DNA from: Zanthoxylum bungeanum
Lineage: Eukaryota; Streptophyta; Magnoliopsida; Sapindales; Rutaceae
Assembly (NCBI GenBank): GCA_019454045.1
Contig: SKCR01026844.1
Location: forward strand, 27,025-91,024
Length of the DNA: 64,000 bases
Direction: 5' to 3'
The notes under the pieces are model-generated. The model did no database searches. It saw only the letters and a program-made list of their open reading frames with translations, and had not been told where the DNA came from. Positions 21,246 to 33,276 of the stretch are shown here, one piece after another. A program made the translations under genes and the position numbers. The number at the start of each line of letters is the position of its first letter. Within the stretch, counting starts at the first letter, position 1.

Positions 21246-22360
21246 ATGTACATCTTGAAGGCTGCACATGCTCCACACGAACATGAATCATTTTTTGATA
21301 ATTCTGCTACCAACCTGGAAAATGCATATTCAAAGTTGCCATTATTAAAATATGGATATCATGCAGACAACCACAATCACTTCAAGCCAGTTATGATAAT
21401 ACACAGTTATTAATTATTATGTAGACAGTACTAGAAACATAAATCAATTGGCACACAACTATCAAGTAGACTTCGGTGAAAGCAAAATCCAAAAACAACT
21501 GTTCCGCTCAAACACAATCATCAACAAATACAGCACCAGTTATGCATTCATGTACTCCTAAAGGCATTTCCAACCCAAAAACCCATTTTGGTTACAACAT
21601 TTCAAATCAAATGGTGCAACTATCACAATATGTATCCTTTCCAAGTCCAACCCATAACACCAAAATTACACCAAAATAAATATTCCCTAGAATATCCTAA
21701 TTCTTTCATTGTTTATTATTCTCAACAATTAGAAGGCCAATATCATTTCCCTGCAAAAAATTGCACAAATGAAGGTCAAAAACTGGAATGTATTCTACAA
21801 ATTTAGACAAACTAATGAACTATGATAATCAAAGTTGTTTAGTGATCATTTTCAATACATGAATCAACTTTTTTATTGATCATTTTCAATACATGAATCA
21901 AGCTTATTCAAGCTTAGTTGTAAAGAGAGATAAAGTTTATGAAGTTCTACAAATTTAGACAATTGTATTATGTAAATTGTCGATATCTCATTCCTAAAGT
22001 ATAAACATTCATATAAAAGTAAAGTCACTATCAACATTGTAACTAATAAGTTGCTCAACTTGTCATTGTAAGTTCATCTAATTCAGATATTAAACTCAAA
22101 TTATATATCAAAAACTAAGATTCATTCAAAGTTTACTTACTGGAAGGAAATTAATACTTACAAAATAGAACTTTCAACTTTGTCAAAATTGTACCTTCAA
22201 GCTAATTGAGCTCAAACTTTGGTGCCAACAACATGATCCAAATCCAGTGATTGTGATTCAGATTGTAACTTGTGATATTCTTCAAATAAAATACAAAAAA
22301 TATATATATTATAAGTTAGTAAGTTTGCATTTTATGGTATTCACTATAACAATTAAAAAA
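21246..22360. other. 3' flank of the hAT transposase gene
   Basis: About 1.1 kb between the left subterminal repeats and the transposase stop. Short frames have no family signature. It probably holds the 3' UTR and polyadenylation region of the minus-strand transcript. Confidence 0.5.
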
Positions 22361-24538
22361 CTAATTAATAATTTTTTTACCTTCCTCGAGCTTTTCATAG
22401 TACTCTGCCTCCAATAGCATGGCTTCTACTTCATTGGTTTTGTCAATTGTAAGGCTATTTCGTATCCAATTTTGAGTGCATATTAGAGCCTCGACCATAA
22501 CAGGAGTTAATGAACTACGAAAACTATCAAGAACACGACCGCCCGTACTAAATGCCGATTCAGATGCCACAGTCGATACCGGCATTGCAAAAATATCACG
22601 AGCAATCCTAGCCAAAATTGGATACTTACCAGTATTTGTTTTCCACCACATCAGAACATTAAAGCTAGGGTCACGACTAGTCTCATAAGGTTCCATCAAA
22701 TACATTTCAACCTCAGTACTATCCTCTTGATTAATGACATGACTAGTCTGAAAAACTTCAAATGGATCATCAGGTTGCACGTTTGTATTGCGCTTACGCA
22801 TTCTATCTTGTGCTCGTTGTCTAATAAATGGCTGAGATTGTGTCATACCACTACCAGCACTAGACTGCCATACCAATCATTATACATATCGTATAATCTT
22901 TTCAATAAATCTCTAGTAGACTTTCTCATTTCTTCTATCTTAACATCATCATTATCAAAAAGTATACTAAAGCAAACGGAGGCAAATGTCATCTTACGAC
23001 GTGGATCAAGAACAGTACTCACAATCAATAATTTATTGATTTTGGCAGTGGTCTCCCAATATTTATCAAACTTCATCTTCATAGATATGGCCATTTCATG
23101 CAAAAGAGGATTTTCATTACGTGCCAGGTTTTTCAAGCTAGTATGAATCTTGCAAATCTCATTGTAGGTGAAACAAGATGTGGGGTGGATGAGGCACTGA
23201 ACATATTCGTTGCATCATAAAAAATCTCCAAAAAATCAGCAAAGTATTGAGCTTTCTCCCAATCCATATCAGTAGGAGGCCCAATCCTTTTGCTCCCATT
23301 TTCATCATCACCAAAATATAGAGCATAATGACCATCATCATCAATCATTCGATCAAAGGCCTTCTGGAAGTCTAATGCAGCATTCAACATTAAGTAGGTG
23401 GAATTCCACCTAGTAGGAACATCTAAGATGACACTTTCTTTGCTCTCAATCCTCTCACGTGCTACCGCGTCGATTTAAATGCTTCCAATCTTGATGGAGA
23501 AGATCTCACATACTTAACAGCATTTCGAATTGCTATAATGCTGTCATCCATTTCTTTCAGACCATCAGACACAACTAAGTTTAATATGTGAGCGCAACAC
23601 CGCATATGCACATACTCTCCATTAAGCACCAATGCATCTCCTCTCCACGTCCTCATCTTCCTCACCAACTGTTGGATGGCTACGGCATTGGCACTGGCGT
23701 TATCCACAGTTACAGTAAAAATTCTTTCAATACCCCAGTGTTGTAAACAAGACTCTATTAACCTTCCGATAGTGTCTCCTTTGTGATTGTTAATTGGACA
23801 GAAGCTAAGTATTCACCGATGCAATTGCCAATCATTGTCTATAAAATGGCCAGTGATAACCATGTAATTAATGTTTTGAATTGACGTCCATATGTCGGTG
23901 GTCAAACTAACTCTCTGATTACCCGCAGATAAAATGCTCTTCAACATAACTTTTTCATCAGCAAACAACTGTAGGATATCTCTTGTTATAGTCCTACGAG
24001 ACGGGACATCAAAACGAGGGAATGTCGAAAACCCTCTTTTCTATAAAAAACTAAATGGTAGCTCGTCAACAATGATCATCTTCACAGCTGCTTTCCGACA
24101 CGCTGCTTGATTGAAATGACCGTCTCTCACTGAGAGATTTCCACTTGTGCCTCCCTCTTCACCAACCCCAACCAAAACACCTTGTGCTTCACAATAAGCC
24201 AAATATGATTTGCAGGTCTCCATATGCCTCTTCAGTGGTTGTTGTGACCGATCTTTCGAACTACAAGCATAAGTCTTTTGACAATATGTACAGACAGCCC
24301 TATCCGGAATATCTTCACACATGCGGAAAACTTTCCATACTTCAGATCTTTTATTTCTTATTTTAGTTGCTACTGATGTGATTGACGGCGATGAATCATG
24401 TTTTTTTGACAACGGCGGTCTCTCAGAGTTTGACTTTGATCGAGATTTTCTTTTCCGTTTCCTTGTTTCTGTTAATTGTACCTCAATAGAATCTGATTCC
24501 GACCCACTACTGTTGGGTGAGCTTTCAAACCCACTCAT
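22361..24538 (-). pseudogene. hAT transposase (BED finger, RNase H-like, hATC), broken
   Basis: ATG at 24538 directly follows an acceptor-like TTGTCATTGTAG. An N-terminal S/K-rich stretch leads to a BED zinc finger (VCTYCQKTY ... LKRHMETC). The frame then continues with stops at 24041 and about 23820. DNASANAVAIQQLV and MRCCAHILNLVVSDGLK belong to the catalytic core. Frameshifts lie near 23470, 23140 and 22870. The C-terminal hATC block is strong: YPILARIARDIFAMPVSTVA, then SESAFSTGGRVLDSF. Total about 720 codons, a normal length for this family. The protein would cut and join the element ends. As it stands it is non-functional, but the element could be moved in trans. Confidence 0.92.
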
Positions 24539-24540
24539 CT

Positions 24541-25210
24541 ACAATGACAATAACTTATCAAAAATTTGAGTCATGCAAAACGACGATCAAAGCAAATAAC
24601 AGAGTGATAACTTATTATGCTGTAGTATCAAAGCTATGAAAATTTAGTAGCATTTTGACATTTTCAGTAACAGATAGTCAGATAACTGATTATGGAAAAA
24701 AATAACAGACTACCATAAGCATTATTCAAAGGATACTTGGGAAATTAGAAAATAAAACCACCCAAAATGACAGATTGAAGCTGCAGAATTATTCTAGAAT
24801 GCAATTGCAAAGCAGACCTCAAAATACCATTCTGGAAATTTCACAAATACATGCTACCCAAAAGATGTCATAGAATTAATTCAAACAGCACATACAATTA
24901 GCCAATTAGGTATTTAGGCTCATGCAAAACGACGATCAAATTCAAAGCAAAACATGTGCTAATTTTACACAATATTTTGAACAAAAATAATTAATTAAAT
25001 GGAAATCGCCAAATCGGCAACAAGTGCTTCAAATTGAATGACGAATTGAAGATCAAATCGGCAATAACAGCAAATGGCAAACTATTTCAAACTTTCAGTC
25101 ATTTGAGTATTTGATAAACTTTCAATTTTTTTTCATTATTTTGATTCTGAACGAAATTAATTAACTAACTAACTAAGTCTAAATGGAAATCCCTAATTTG
25201 AAGGGGAACT
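24541..25210 (-). other. putative 5' UTR intron of the hAT transposase
   Basis: In minus sense, GAGAAAGTAAGTTCC gives a donor at about 25210 and CATTGTAG an acceptor immediately before the transposase ATG. The interval is AT-rich and non-coding. The preceding exon (about 25211-25400) is CT-rich, as plant 5' UTRs often are. Confidence 0.55.
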
Positions 25211-25404
25211 TACTTTCTCTGTGACTGCGACCGACGGCGGAGTGAAGGGTAAATTGAAGGCGTAGGCGTCGTAGAGGGAGATTGGAGACTGAAGTGAAGA
25301 TGGCGGAGGTAGTAAACTGAAGAGTGAAGATGAATTGAAGATTTAAGATTAAGAGTGAATATCGAAGAACGGAAGAAGTGAAGAAAATGAAACAAAGATG
25401 ACCT

Positions 25405-25458
25405 AATATATTATACAAAACGACGTCGTTTGATATAGTCCAAAACGACGTCGTTTTC
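25405..25458 (-). promoter_or_regulatory. promoter of the hAT transposase
   Basis: Minus sense: the 16-bp palindrome AAAACGACGTCGTTTT (25443-25458), a second 15-bp copy (25418-25432), then a TATA-like TATAATATATTA (25405-25416) and the CT-rich leader. GACGTC is a bZIP-type core. Confidence 0.5.
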
Positions 25459-25776
25459 ATAAGTAAAAAAAAAAAAATCGATCGGATCGGATAAAATCCG
25501 ATCCGATCCGAAATCCGTCAAACAAGTAACACTGCATTCGATCGGACCAAATCATCAGATCCGATCCGATTCGGTCCGATATGCCCAGGCCTAGGCATAA
25601 CGACATAGTTCTCATATATTTAAGTATGGATACTTATGCAAGTGCGATAGAAGGTTGTGTTTTACCGATAGTACGGAATATAGCTTCGCTCTGGAAGACC
25701 CCGCAGAATCCCATTGGTAGTGTGTCTATGTGTTATGGGAGTCCGCTTCAGGGTAGGTGTATTTGGTCTTAACCTA

Positions 25777-27504
25777 TGACCGGCGTAATCACACGCGTAT
25801 CACGCAAGCGCACGTATCGTTCAAGTAGTATAAAAAGTATCGATCTCACGAGGACTTAAAACCATTTGTTATCAATTATGAAGTTAAATGTTTACAAGTA
25901 TGTAATAGATTGATTATTTGATTGGGTGGTGGCTTTAAAACTTAAAACAAGTAAATAAAATTGCTTGAAAGTAGATTGAAGAAAATTCAAATTTATAAAA
26001 CTATACAAGTTCATTTTAAAATACCAGATCAATTTTATTATTGGCCAGTTAATAAAAAGCTTAAGATTAAGACTCAATAAATAAATCTTTATATTACCCA
26101 AACTATAATCTATCCCCTTATGAACGGTGATATTGGAATTCATCACAACCCCAGATAACTGGCTTAGTTACGACACTATTTACGGGTAGTAAAAATTTAA
26201 ATAATAAAAAAACATAAAGTAAATTGCTAAAAATTAAATACTGAACAGTAAATTGCTGAAAAGTAAAAAAAAAAAGAGTAAAAGTAAAAAGTAAAAAGTA
26301 AATAAAAGTAAATTGCTGAAAAATAAATAAAATAAAAGTACAATAAAAGAAGATGCTGGGGTTAGAGGATCAACTTTTATTACTACTATTTTAGATATCT
26401 CCCTAATAATATATTAACTTTGCGTGATAATTACCAACCAGCCATATAGGCGGTATCCTGATTAACTCAAATTAATAATTAATTACCAACCGACCAACCA
26501 GGCGGTATTCATACTTAGTCAGGTTAAAACCAATTATAATAATTACCAACCGGCCAATTATAGCGTTATCCTTATTAAGTCATGTTTTAAATAGTTTATA
26601 TATTATAATTAAAGGAGATTAATCTAAATAGCAATAATAAAAGCTTTACCTTCACCCCAGCAAGGGAGAGTTACCTCCTCATTGCTTGAAAAATAAAAAT
26701 GCAAAAGTAAATAAAGGAAATGATTGTGCATAAAAGTAAATTGCGGAAAAAAAAACTGAAAAGTAAAGAAAAGAAAGTGCGAAAGCGGAAATTAATTACT
26801 GAAAGATGTAAATAAATAAACAAGATACAATCTTTTATTTATTCATTAGGATTTTCAAAGAAGAAAATATGAATTTTACAAATGAAATGACTTGGTATTT
26901 ATAGGCAAAATTTTACCTCCATCAAATTCTCTACCAAATCCATTATTAATTTCTCCACTAATTACTCCACCAAATCCATTATTAATTGCTCCACTAATTG
27001 CTTATCATGTTTGGTGGTGATTTGATAATTTTTTATTAATTTATTTTTTACTTTGAAAATGATTGAAAATGACTTTAATAATTACACACAACACACTTCT
27101 GGCTAATTCATCAATTGAGGTCATACAATCTTCAGAATTTGAAAATATTTTGTCTTTCAACGTTGTAGATCTTTGAGTCTTCTTTAATCTGCAACTTGAA
27201 TCAGCTCAATCCGATATTGGAGTAAAAAGTTATGCCCAAATTACGACAGATACGCAAAATTGGAATTTCTAAAACTGCACTTTGTCAAAACGCCCTTTCA
27301 AGTTTCCAATCTCCAAAATTAAAATATCAAGTCCAATAATTGCCCTTATTTGACCCATATTTAGTCCTAAATGATTTCATTGAGTCCCGATATTATTTTA
27401 TCTGCAAAATAAACTAAAACATATCAAACGTTCATCAAACCTGAGAAACTAAACAAAATATTAAGTAAAAGGGCGATAAATATTGATAGATTTTCCGCTC
27501 ATCA
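25777..27504 (-). mobile_element. Athila-like solo LTR 'G3' (1,728 bp)
   Basis: In minus sense it starts TGATGAGCGGAAAATC and ends ATTACGCCGGTCA. Flanks are ACCTA (25772-25776) and ACCTG (27505-27509); intact sister LTRs read CTTAACCTGAGACTTG, so the duplication is ACCTG with one G-to-A change. It is homologous to the G1 LTR along its length, including the TATA box (26896-26905) and the repeated ACCGCC...GGTTGGT-type words (26430-26580). No internal region is present, so it arose by LTR-LTR recombination. Confidence 0.93.
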
Positions 27505-28066
27505 ACCTGAGACTTGCATCGCTAGTACTTGCGACAATCGATACGCTTTGGTTTTGGTCGCCCAGGACTTTAACAGGTTCTGTGTACGCCTCTTCTGAGT
27601 TTATTGAGAATCGTAGTGTATTGGATGTGATGTCAAGACGGAAGTATCACTTCAGACATATGAAGATGATGATCACGCAGGGATTCAGAACTAGTTCTCT
27701 ATTGTGTTGCAACCATCAGGATAATATGACCAGGTTAGGATTATTGATATCTGATATGTGCTTCGTACAGGGCAGATACTATTCCAGCCTCAGGCCTTGC
27801 ACGTGAACATCAGATACTGGATCGCTATACGCAATACTACGTATACTACACCTGATATAGATCGTGTATTCCATTAAGAATATTTCTGAAGAATTGGGTG
27901 GGCATGGCACTTTGCTAGAAGCCAACCTTGGCTCGTAAATTGGTAAAAATATAGTACTAGGTATGTACGTGTTCGGATAGTCCGACGACCGAATTTACTG
28001 CCAATATATCCAGTGATCTCTTGGGTCGCTTCTCGAAGATTCACCGATGACGTATGATTCGAGCAT

Positions 28067-28404
28067 AATTAATCTGGGATTAATTGCGGAGAGACTTTAT
28101 CTTGGATAAAGTACTATTTGAAGAGAGAGAAAGATTAATTTGGAATTAATCGATAAAGTAATATATTTAATATATTAAACGAAATTAGATTTCGACGCAG
28201 AATTAAAATTAGATTTTAATTCGGGCAAACGAGTTAATTTAGAATTAATTCGTTAGCGACGTGAATAGTAATTTTACTAGGCATAATTATTTAATTAAAT
28301 TCAATTTAATTACGTCAAGACGGAAGTTCGTTAATTCGAAATTATCGAACCCGAGTCCGGGAGTGTTTGTGGGCCCACTCGCATTTGGAATTGAGTGGGG
28401 CCCA
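28067..28404 (+). repeat. micro-hairpin array in A1 3' LTR
   Basis: Same series as 13536-13890, starting AATTAATC-TGG-GATTAATT. The second unit keeps the C-G pair form seen in the 5' LTR of A1. Confidence 0.85.
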
Positions 28405-28948
28405 CATGTCACATCAAATGTCACATCACTTGTCACTTTAAAGTAGCTTTTTGGTGATGAGTTTTGGTGGAGTTGGTGGTGGCTTCTAATACACTCCAAA
28501 GTCAATCTTTGATTGACTTTTACCAAACCAACATTTGGTATATCAATTAATTGTTTTTTGAAAACAATTAACACAAGATTCATTCTCTCTCACAATTGCC
28601 GAAAATCACAAGCATTTTCCTCTCCCCTTTTGTTCTTCATTTGACCGAAAATTGGCAAGAACAAGATAAAAAATTGTGGCAATTTTTGAGTGCTAGCACA
28701 CACACTCTTCAAAGAATCATATCAAGGTGTTAGGGAAACCAACTTGAGAGCTTGGATTCACAAGACAAAGCTTGGAGCTTGGTGGATCCCTTAGCCGAAT
28801 AGACAAAGCTTCTTGGAGAAAAATCTTGTTGTTTGACGCATCCAAAAGCTGATCAATGTAATTGTGTTTCCACCACTCTTCTTTGATTATTCATTCACAT
28901 TTTATGCTTGATTTGATCTTGGGACTAATCTAGAAACCCAACAATATG

Positions 28949-29294
28949 ATCTCATCATACAAGGTGCCTCAATTCCTATGTCACTACATGAACGATCCGG
29001 GATCAAGGTCTTCATACAAGTATAGAATAGACTGCAGCTATAGATAAACCACAAACAAAGTACCTTTTTTTTGCTCTCTATGGACTATCTAGATTACTAA
29101 CTCAGACTTAAATCCTCTTATGCATCAAACATACACTAAGTCTGAAGGTACAATAGTAATCAAGGTAAACAAGACAATTGGACAATATGCGATATAAATC
29201 AAACAACTTTGATAAAATGAATAATGCATTTATTATTATTACAATAATCAATTCTGTTTACAATATATGAAGCTCTAGGACACAAATCCCAACA
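28949..29294 (-). repeat. copia B 3' LTR, remaining part
   Basis: Continues copia B's left LTR after A1 and ends (plus strand) CACAAATCCCAACA at 29294, next to the polypurine tract. Confidence 0.9.
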
Positions 29295-29305
29295 ATCTCC
29301 CACTT
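29295..29305 (-). other. polypurine tract of copia B
   Basis: Minus-sense AAGTGGGAGAT adjoining the 3' LTR, identical to that of copia A. Confidence 0.85.
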
Positions 29306-30645
29306 GGACTAGAGCAAATAGGACATGTCATGTAATCATAAACCCTTTAGGTTACATTCAAACATTTTAGCAGATAAGGTCTTTGTAAATGGATCAGCCA
29401 GGTTGTCTGCGGATGGAATCTACTTGACAGCGACATCTCTTATCTACACTATCTCCATTATGAGGTGATATTCCTCTCAATATGCTTACCCTTCTTGTGA
29501 CTTCTTGGTTCTTTGGAGTTCGCCACTGCCCCACTATTATCGCAATAAAATGTGAGTGGTTTATCCATAACTGGAACAACTTCCAGATCTGCCAAGAACT
29601 TATGGAGTCAAATTGCTTCCTTAGCTGCTCCACAAGCTGCTACATAGTCAGCCTCCATGGTGGAGTCAGCAATACAAGGTTTCTTAATGCTCCTCCATAC
29701 TATAGCCCCACCACCTAGGGTGAACACTGATCCAGATGTTGATTTCCTATAATCGACATCCGTCTAAAAATCAGAGTCTGTATATCCTTTTAGAATTATA
29801 TCCTGACTTGTATATACCAGCATATAATTTCTCGTTCTCCAAAGATACTTGAGAATATGTTTCACCACTACCCAATGATCTAATCCTGGTTTGGATTGAA
29901 ACCTACTGACTACTCCCACTGTAAAACAGATGTCCGGTCTTGTGCATATCATAGCATAAATAAGACTTCCAACTGCTGAAGCATATGGTATATATCTCAT
30001 CTCCTCAACTCCTTGAGGTGTCTTAGAAGACTGTTCCTTAGACAAATGAATTCCATGCCTGAAAGGTAAATTACCTTTCTTGGAATTATGCATACCAAAT
30101 CGGACAAGAATCTTGTCGATATAGGTTACTTGAGACATTGCTAACAGTCCCGAATGTTCTGGATCATAAGTACATAACTTGCTTCTCCCAAATCTTTCAT
30201 TTGGAATTGGTTAGCTAGCCAGATTTTCACCTCCGATAACATCTTGATATCATTCCCAATGAGTAAAATATCATCAACGTATAACATAAGGAAAACCACT
30301 TTCCCATCAATGATGTACTTGTAGACACAAGGCTCATCGATGTTCTGCTCAAAATTATAAGACTTGATCGTATTATCAAACCTTATGTTCCAAGATCTAG
30401 ATGCTTGCTTAAATCCATAAATGGACCTTTGCAACTTGCAAACTTTTTGCTCTTGACCTTGGGTAATGAACCCCTCTGGTTGTACCATATAGATACTCTC
30501 ATCAAGACTGCCATTCAAGAATGCAGTCTTGACGTCCATTTGCCAAAACTCATAGTCATAATATGCGGAAATGGAAAGAAGAATCCTGATGGATTTAAGC
30601 ATAGCTACTGGCGAGAAAGTTTCTTCATAGTCAACTCCCTCCTTT
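29306..30645 (-). pseudogene. copia B reverse transcriptase (C-terminal part) and RNase H
   Basis: Frame 30602-30141 has QMDVKTAFLNGSLDESIYM, YGFKQASRSW and LYVDDILLIGND (YVDD at residues 108-111). RT/connection continues at 30138-29764 in a shifted frame: SQVTYIDKILVRFGM, ICTRPDICFTVG and KGYTDSDF, then a stop. RNase H follows to about 29390, with STMEADYVA and FYCDNSGAVANSKEP visible in the minus strand. The catalytic aspartates remain, but the frame is broken at least three times. Confidence 0.9.
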
Positions 30646-32470
30646 TAGGTATAACCCTTTGCCACTAGCCTATCCTTGAAAGTCTGTACTTTCCCATATA
30701 TTCCTCTTTTTCTCTTGTAGATCCACTTGCAACCTATGAGTTTTACTCTATCAGGTTGGTCTAGAAGTTCCCAGACTAAGTTAGAGTACATAGACGTCAT
30801 CTTGAGGTTCATGGCTTTGAGCCATTCCTCTTTATCAGTGTCTTCCATTGCACTACGATAGGTTAATGGATCATCTATACCATCACAAGATGCAATAACT
30901 TGCACCTCACCATTTCCTAGATAGCGTTCAGGTTGTCTTACAACCCTCCCACTATGTCTATGTGGTATGGCATCCTGATAAACTTGTATCTGACTTTCAG
31001 ATGTATAAGGTATAATGTCTTTGTCAATATTTGACAATGGTGTACTGGTCGTACCAGCAAGTAACTCCTCAAGTAAAACTTTATTTCGAGGTTTGAACTC
31101 TCTCATATAGTCATCCTCAAGAAATGTAGCATTTGTTGACACAAATATGTTATTATCATCTAGACTATAAAAGAATCCACTCCTAGTTTCCTTAGGATAA
31201 CCTACAAATAAGCACACCTGTGAACGTGGTTCCAACTTAATAGTCTTGTTTTGTAGCACATGTGCTGGACACCTCCATATGTGGAAATATCGCAAACTAG
31301 CTTTACGACCATTCCACAACTCTAAGGGAATCTTAGAAACAGACTTAGAAGGAAAAAAATTTAGGATATACATTGCAGTTTTCAATGCATACCTTCAGAA
31401 TGAACTAGGTAGAGTGCTATAACTAAACATTGATCTTATCATGTCTAGTAGAGTCCGATTTCTCCTTTCTGCAACACTATTTTGTTGTGGTGTTCCAGGT
31501 GCTGTGAGCTGTGAAACAATTCCATGCTCAACTACGAATTCCTCGAAATCTCTATTAAGGTATTCTCCTCCATGATCTGATCATAGAATTTTGATGCTTT
31601 TACCTAGCTGGTTCTCAGCCTCAGCACGATACTCTTTGAACTTTTCAAATGTATATGACTTGGGCTGCATTAGGTAAACATACCCATATCTAGAATAATC
31701 GTCAATGAAAGTGATGAAGTATTCAAAACCACCTCGGGCTTTTACATTCATTGGTCCGCAAACGTTCGAATGTATTAGCTCAATAGTTTCTTTGGCTCTA
31801 ATACTTTTTCCAATAAAAGGTCTCTTGGTCATTTTTCCTTCTAGGCAGGATTCACAGACAGGTAAAATATCGAGTTTTAACTGATTTAAAACTCTGTTCT
31901 TAATTAGTCTATCTATCCGGACAAGGTTAATATAACCAAGTCTAAGGTGCCATAAATATCATCATGAGAAATCTTTTGCCGTTTAGTTTTAAATTTTTCA
32001 ATCTTAAATATTTCAGTACTAAGCAGTGATTCATGCATTAACGACCTTAATATATATAGATTATTTTCGGAGTTTCCCAAGCATATCTTTAATCCATTTC
32101 TACTAATAATAATTGACTTATCATTAAATGAAATAGAAAAACCACATTCCCTAAGTTTTGTTACAGAAATCAAATTCCTGCGAAAACCATGAATATATAG
32201 CACACCATTTAAACATAAATAACTATTATTAAAGTTTAACTTGGAATCTCCCACCGTTTTTGCTGAAATAACATCCCATGGCTCAACTCTCATGGTAAAA
32301 CTACTTCAGCAAGGTCTCTCTATGAGTCAAGTAGCTGTAAAGAACAACAAACATGATTAGTGGCACCAGAATCAACATTCTTTTTGGATTTATCATCCTC
32401 CACCAAAAGAGACTCAATGACAAGTAAATCGTATATACCTGTGTTCTTCTTCTCTTTAAGCTCTGTAAGG
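30646..32470 (-). pseudogene. copia B protease, integrase and start of RT
   Basis: Protease DSGATNHVC is readable in the minus strand at about 32376-32350. The pre-integrase block follows (32293-31913, VLYIHGFRRNLISVTKL). The integrase core (31832-31581) has HSNVCGPM and FIDDYSRYGYVYLMQ, then SDHGGEYL, and further on the E-containing VAERRNRTLLDM. The C-terminal integrase/RT linker and RT start are in a 246-codon frame (31385-30645): LFVGYPKETRSGFFY, HRHSGRVVRQPERY, LIGCKWIYKRKR. Stops and frameshifts separate these blocks. Confidence 0.9.
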
Positions 32471-33276
32471 TATTTTGGAAAATTCCTTTTCCAATGCCCT
32501 TGTTGTTCACAATGGAAACATTTTCCTTTGGAATTGGTTCATTTGGAGCTTTTGTTGTTCTTCTTTTTCATTATTTTTGGCCTTTGCCTTCCAATTGCCT
32601 TTCTTCTTCTTCCTTGCAGATTTAGAAGATTCGGAAACATTTACCTCAGCATTGGGCCTACGATGACCGCTCATAACGGACTCGTAATTAGTGAGCTCAT
32701 TCAACAGTTCAGTTAACGTAAAAGGCAACTTATTCATATAGCAGTTGCTTTTAAACTGCAGGAAACTCTTCGGAATAGTTTCTATGATCATTATCACCTG
32801 GCTTTGCACATTAATACGTGCATCATGGGTTTTTAACCATATTAAGATGAGTCATCATCCTTAACACATGGTCTTGGACTGATGTGTCTTCCTTCATTCT
32901 AGCGGTCAATACAGAGATAATTGCCTCATGTTGTTGCCAGTCTGAGGGTTGCCCAAACATGTTCTGTAATGACTGTATAATCATTGATGTTGTGACCATA
33001 GGCTCATGCTGTGCAGCAAGAACCTCAGACATGGATGCTATCAAATAGCTATGGGCTTTCTCATTAGCTTTAATCCAATTATTATAGGCATTAGCTCTGC
33101 TCAGGAGGACATTCCTCCATTAGGACAAATTTAAGGTCTTCATAGACCAAAATAGCATTCATATCACTTTTCCATTTAACATAATTATCCCCGGTTAATT
33201 TTTCTTGCTGTTTAAGAATGGAGATTATTGCAGATGTCATGGATGAAAAAATAATAAACTCGCATTCAACATTCAT
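32471..33276 (-). pseudogene. copia B gag
   Basis: Minus-strand blocks: KLTGDNYVKWKSDMNAILVY (N-terminal copia gag), HEAIISVLTARMKEDTSVQDHV, and SGHRRPNAEVNV followed by a Lys-rich tail. The zinc knuckle (32523-32478) reads CFHCEQQGHWKRNF: the last Cys of CX2CX4HX4C is Phe, so the finger is defective. Stops separate the blocks near 33090 and 32820. The ATG is uncertain, either 33276 or one nearer 33240. Confidence 0.88.

Larger units (their letters stand above)
20848..25593 (-). mobile_element. hAT DNA transposon, nearly complete (4,746 bp)
   Basis: Terminal inverted repeat TAGGCCTGGGCAT ... ATGCCCAGGCCTA with a perfect 8-bp duplication GGCATAAC (20840-20847 and 25594-25601). Empty-site sequence is visible in sister LTRs (12780s, 6177s). 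CGGATC-rich subterminal blocks lie at both ends. The minus-strand transposase gene has a BED zinc finger and a hAT dimerisation domain but is broken. It is inserted in the 3' LTR of A1. Confidence 0.96.
12510..28943 (+). mobile_element. copia element 'A1', full length, carrying two insertions
   Basis: Flanked by a perfect 5-bp duplication, ATATG (12505-12509 and 28944-28948). It has a 5' LTR, degraded primer-binding site, 2.2-kb leader, gag-pol with many stops, polypurine tract and a 3' LTR interrupted by a hAT transposon and by solo LTR G3. Over the first ~290 bp the two LTRs differ at about 10 sites. Most pol stops are C-to-T or G-to-A type changes, as expected of methylated, silenced DNA. 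Confidence 0.93.
20559..28943 (+). repeat. A1 3' LTR, interrupted twice
   Basis: LTR pieces: 20559-20847, 25602-25776 and 27510-28943, joined across the hAT and G3 insertions when one duplication copy of each is removed. It ends TAGAAACCCAACA. The micro-hairpin array is at 28067-28404. The U5 donor-like site has changed from GTAAGT to GTAATT, as expected for an LTR where it has no role. Confidence 0.92.

Noticed and set aside
20915..21313. 132-codon minus-strand ORF and its frame-shifted shadows
   Set aside because: It is translation of the hAT subterminal repeats (SNF/ISN-type low-complexity residues) in all three frames.
22727..23146. 139-codon plus-strand ORF inside the hAT element
   Set aside because: Antisense to the well-supported transposase; no motif of its own.
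32360..32716. 118-codon plus-strand ORF with hydrophobic stretches
   Set aside because: Antisense shadow of copia B gag and its zinc knuckle; the Phe-rich stretch is the complement of lysine codons.
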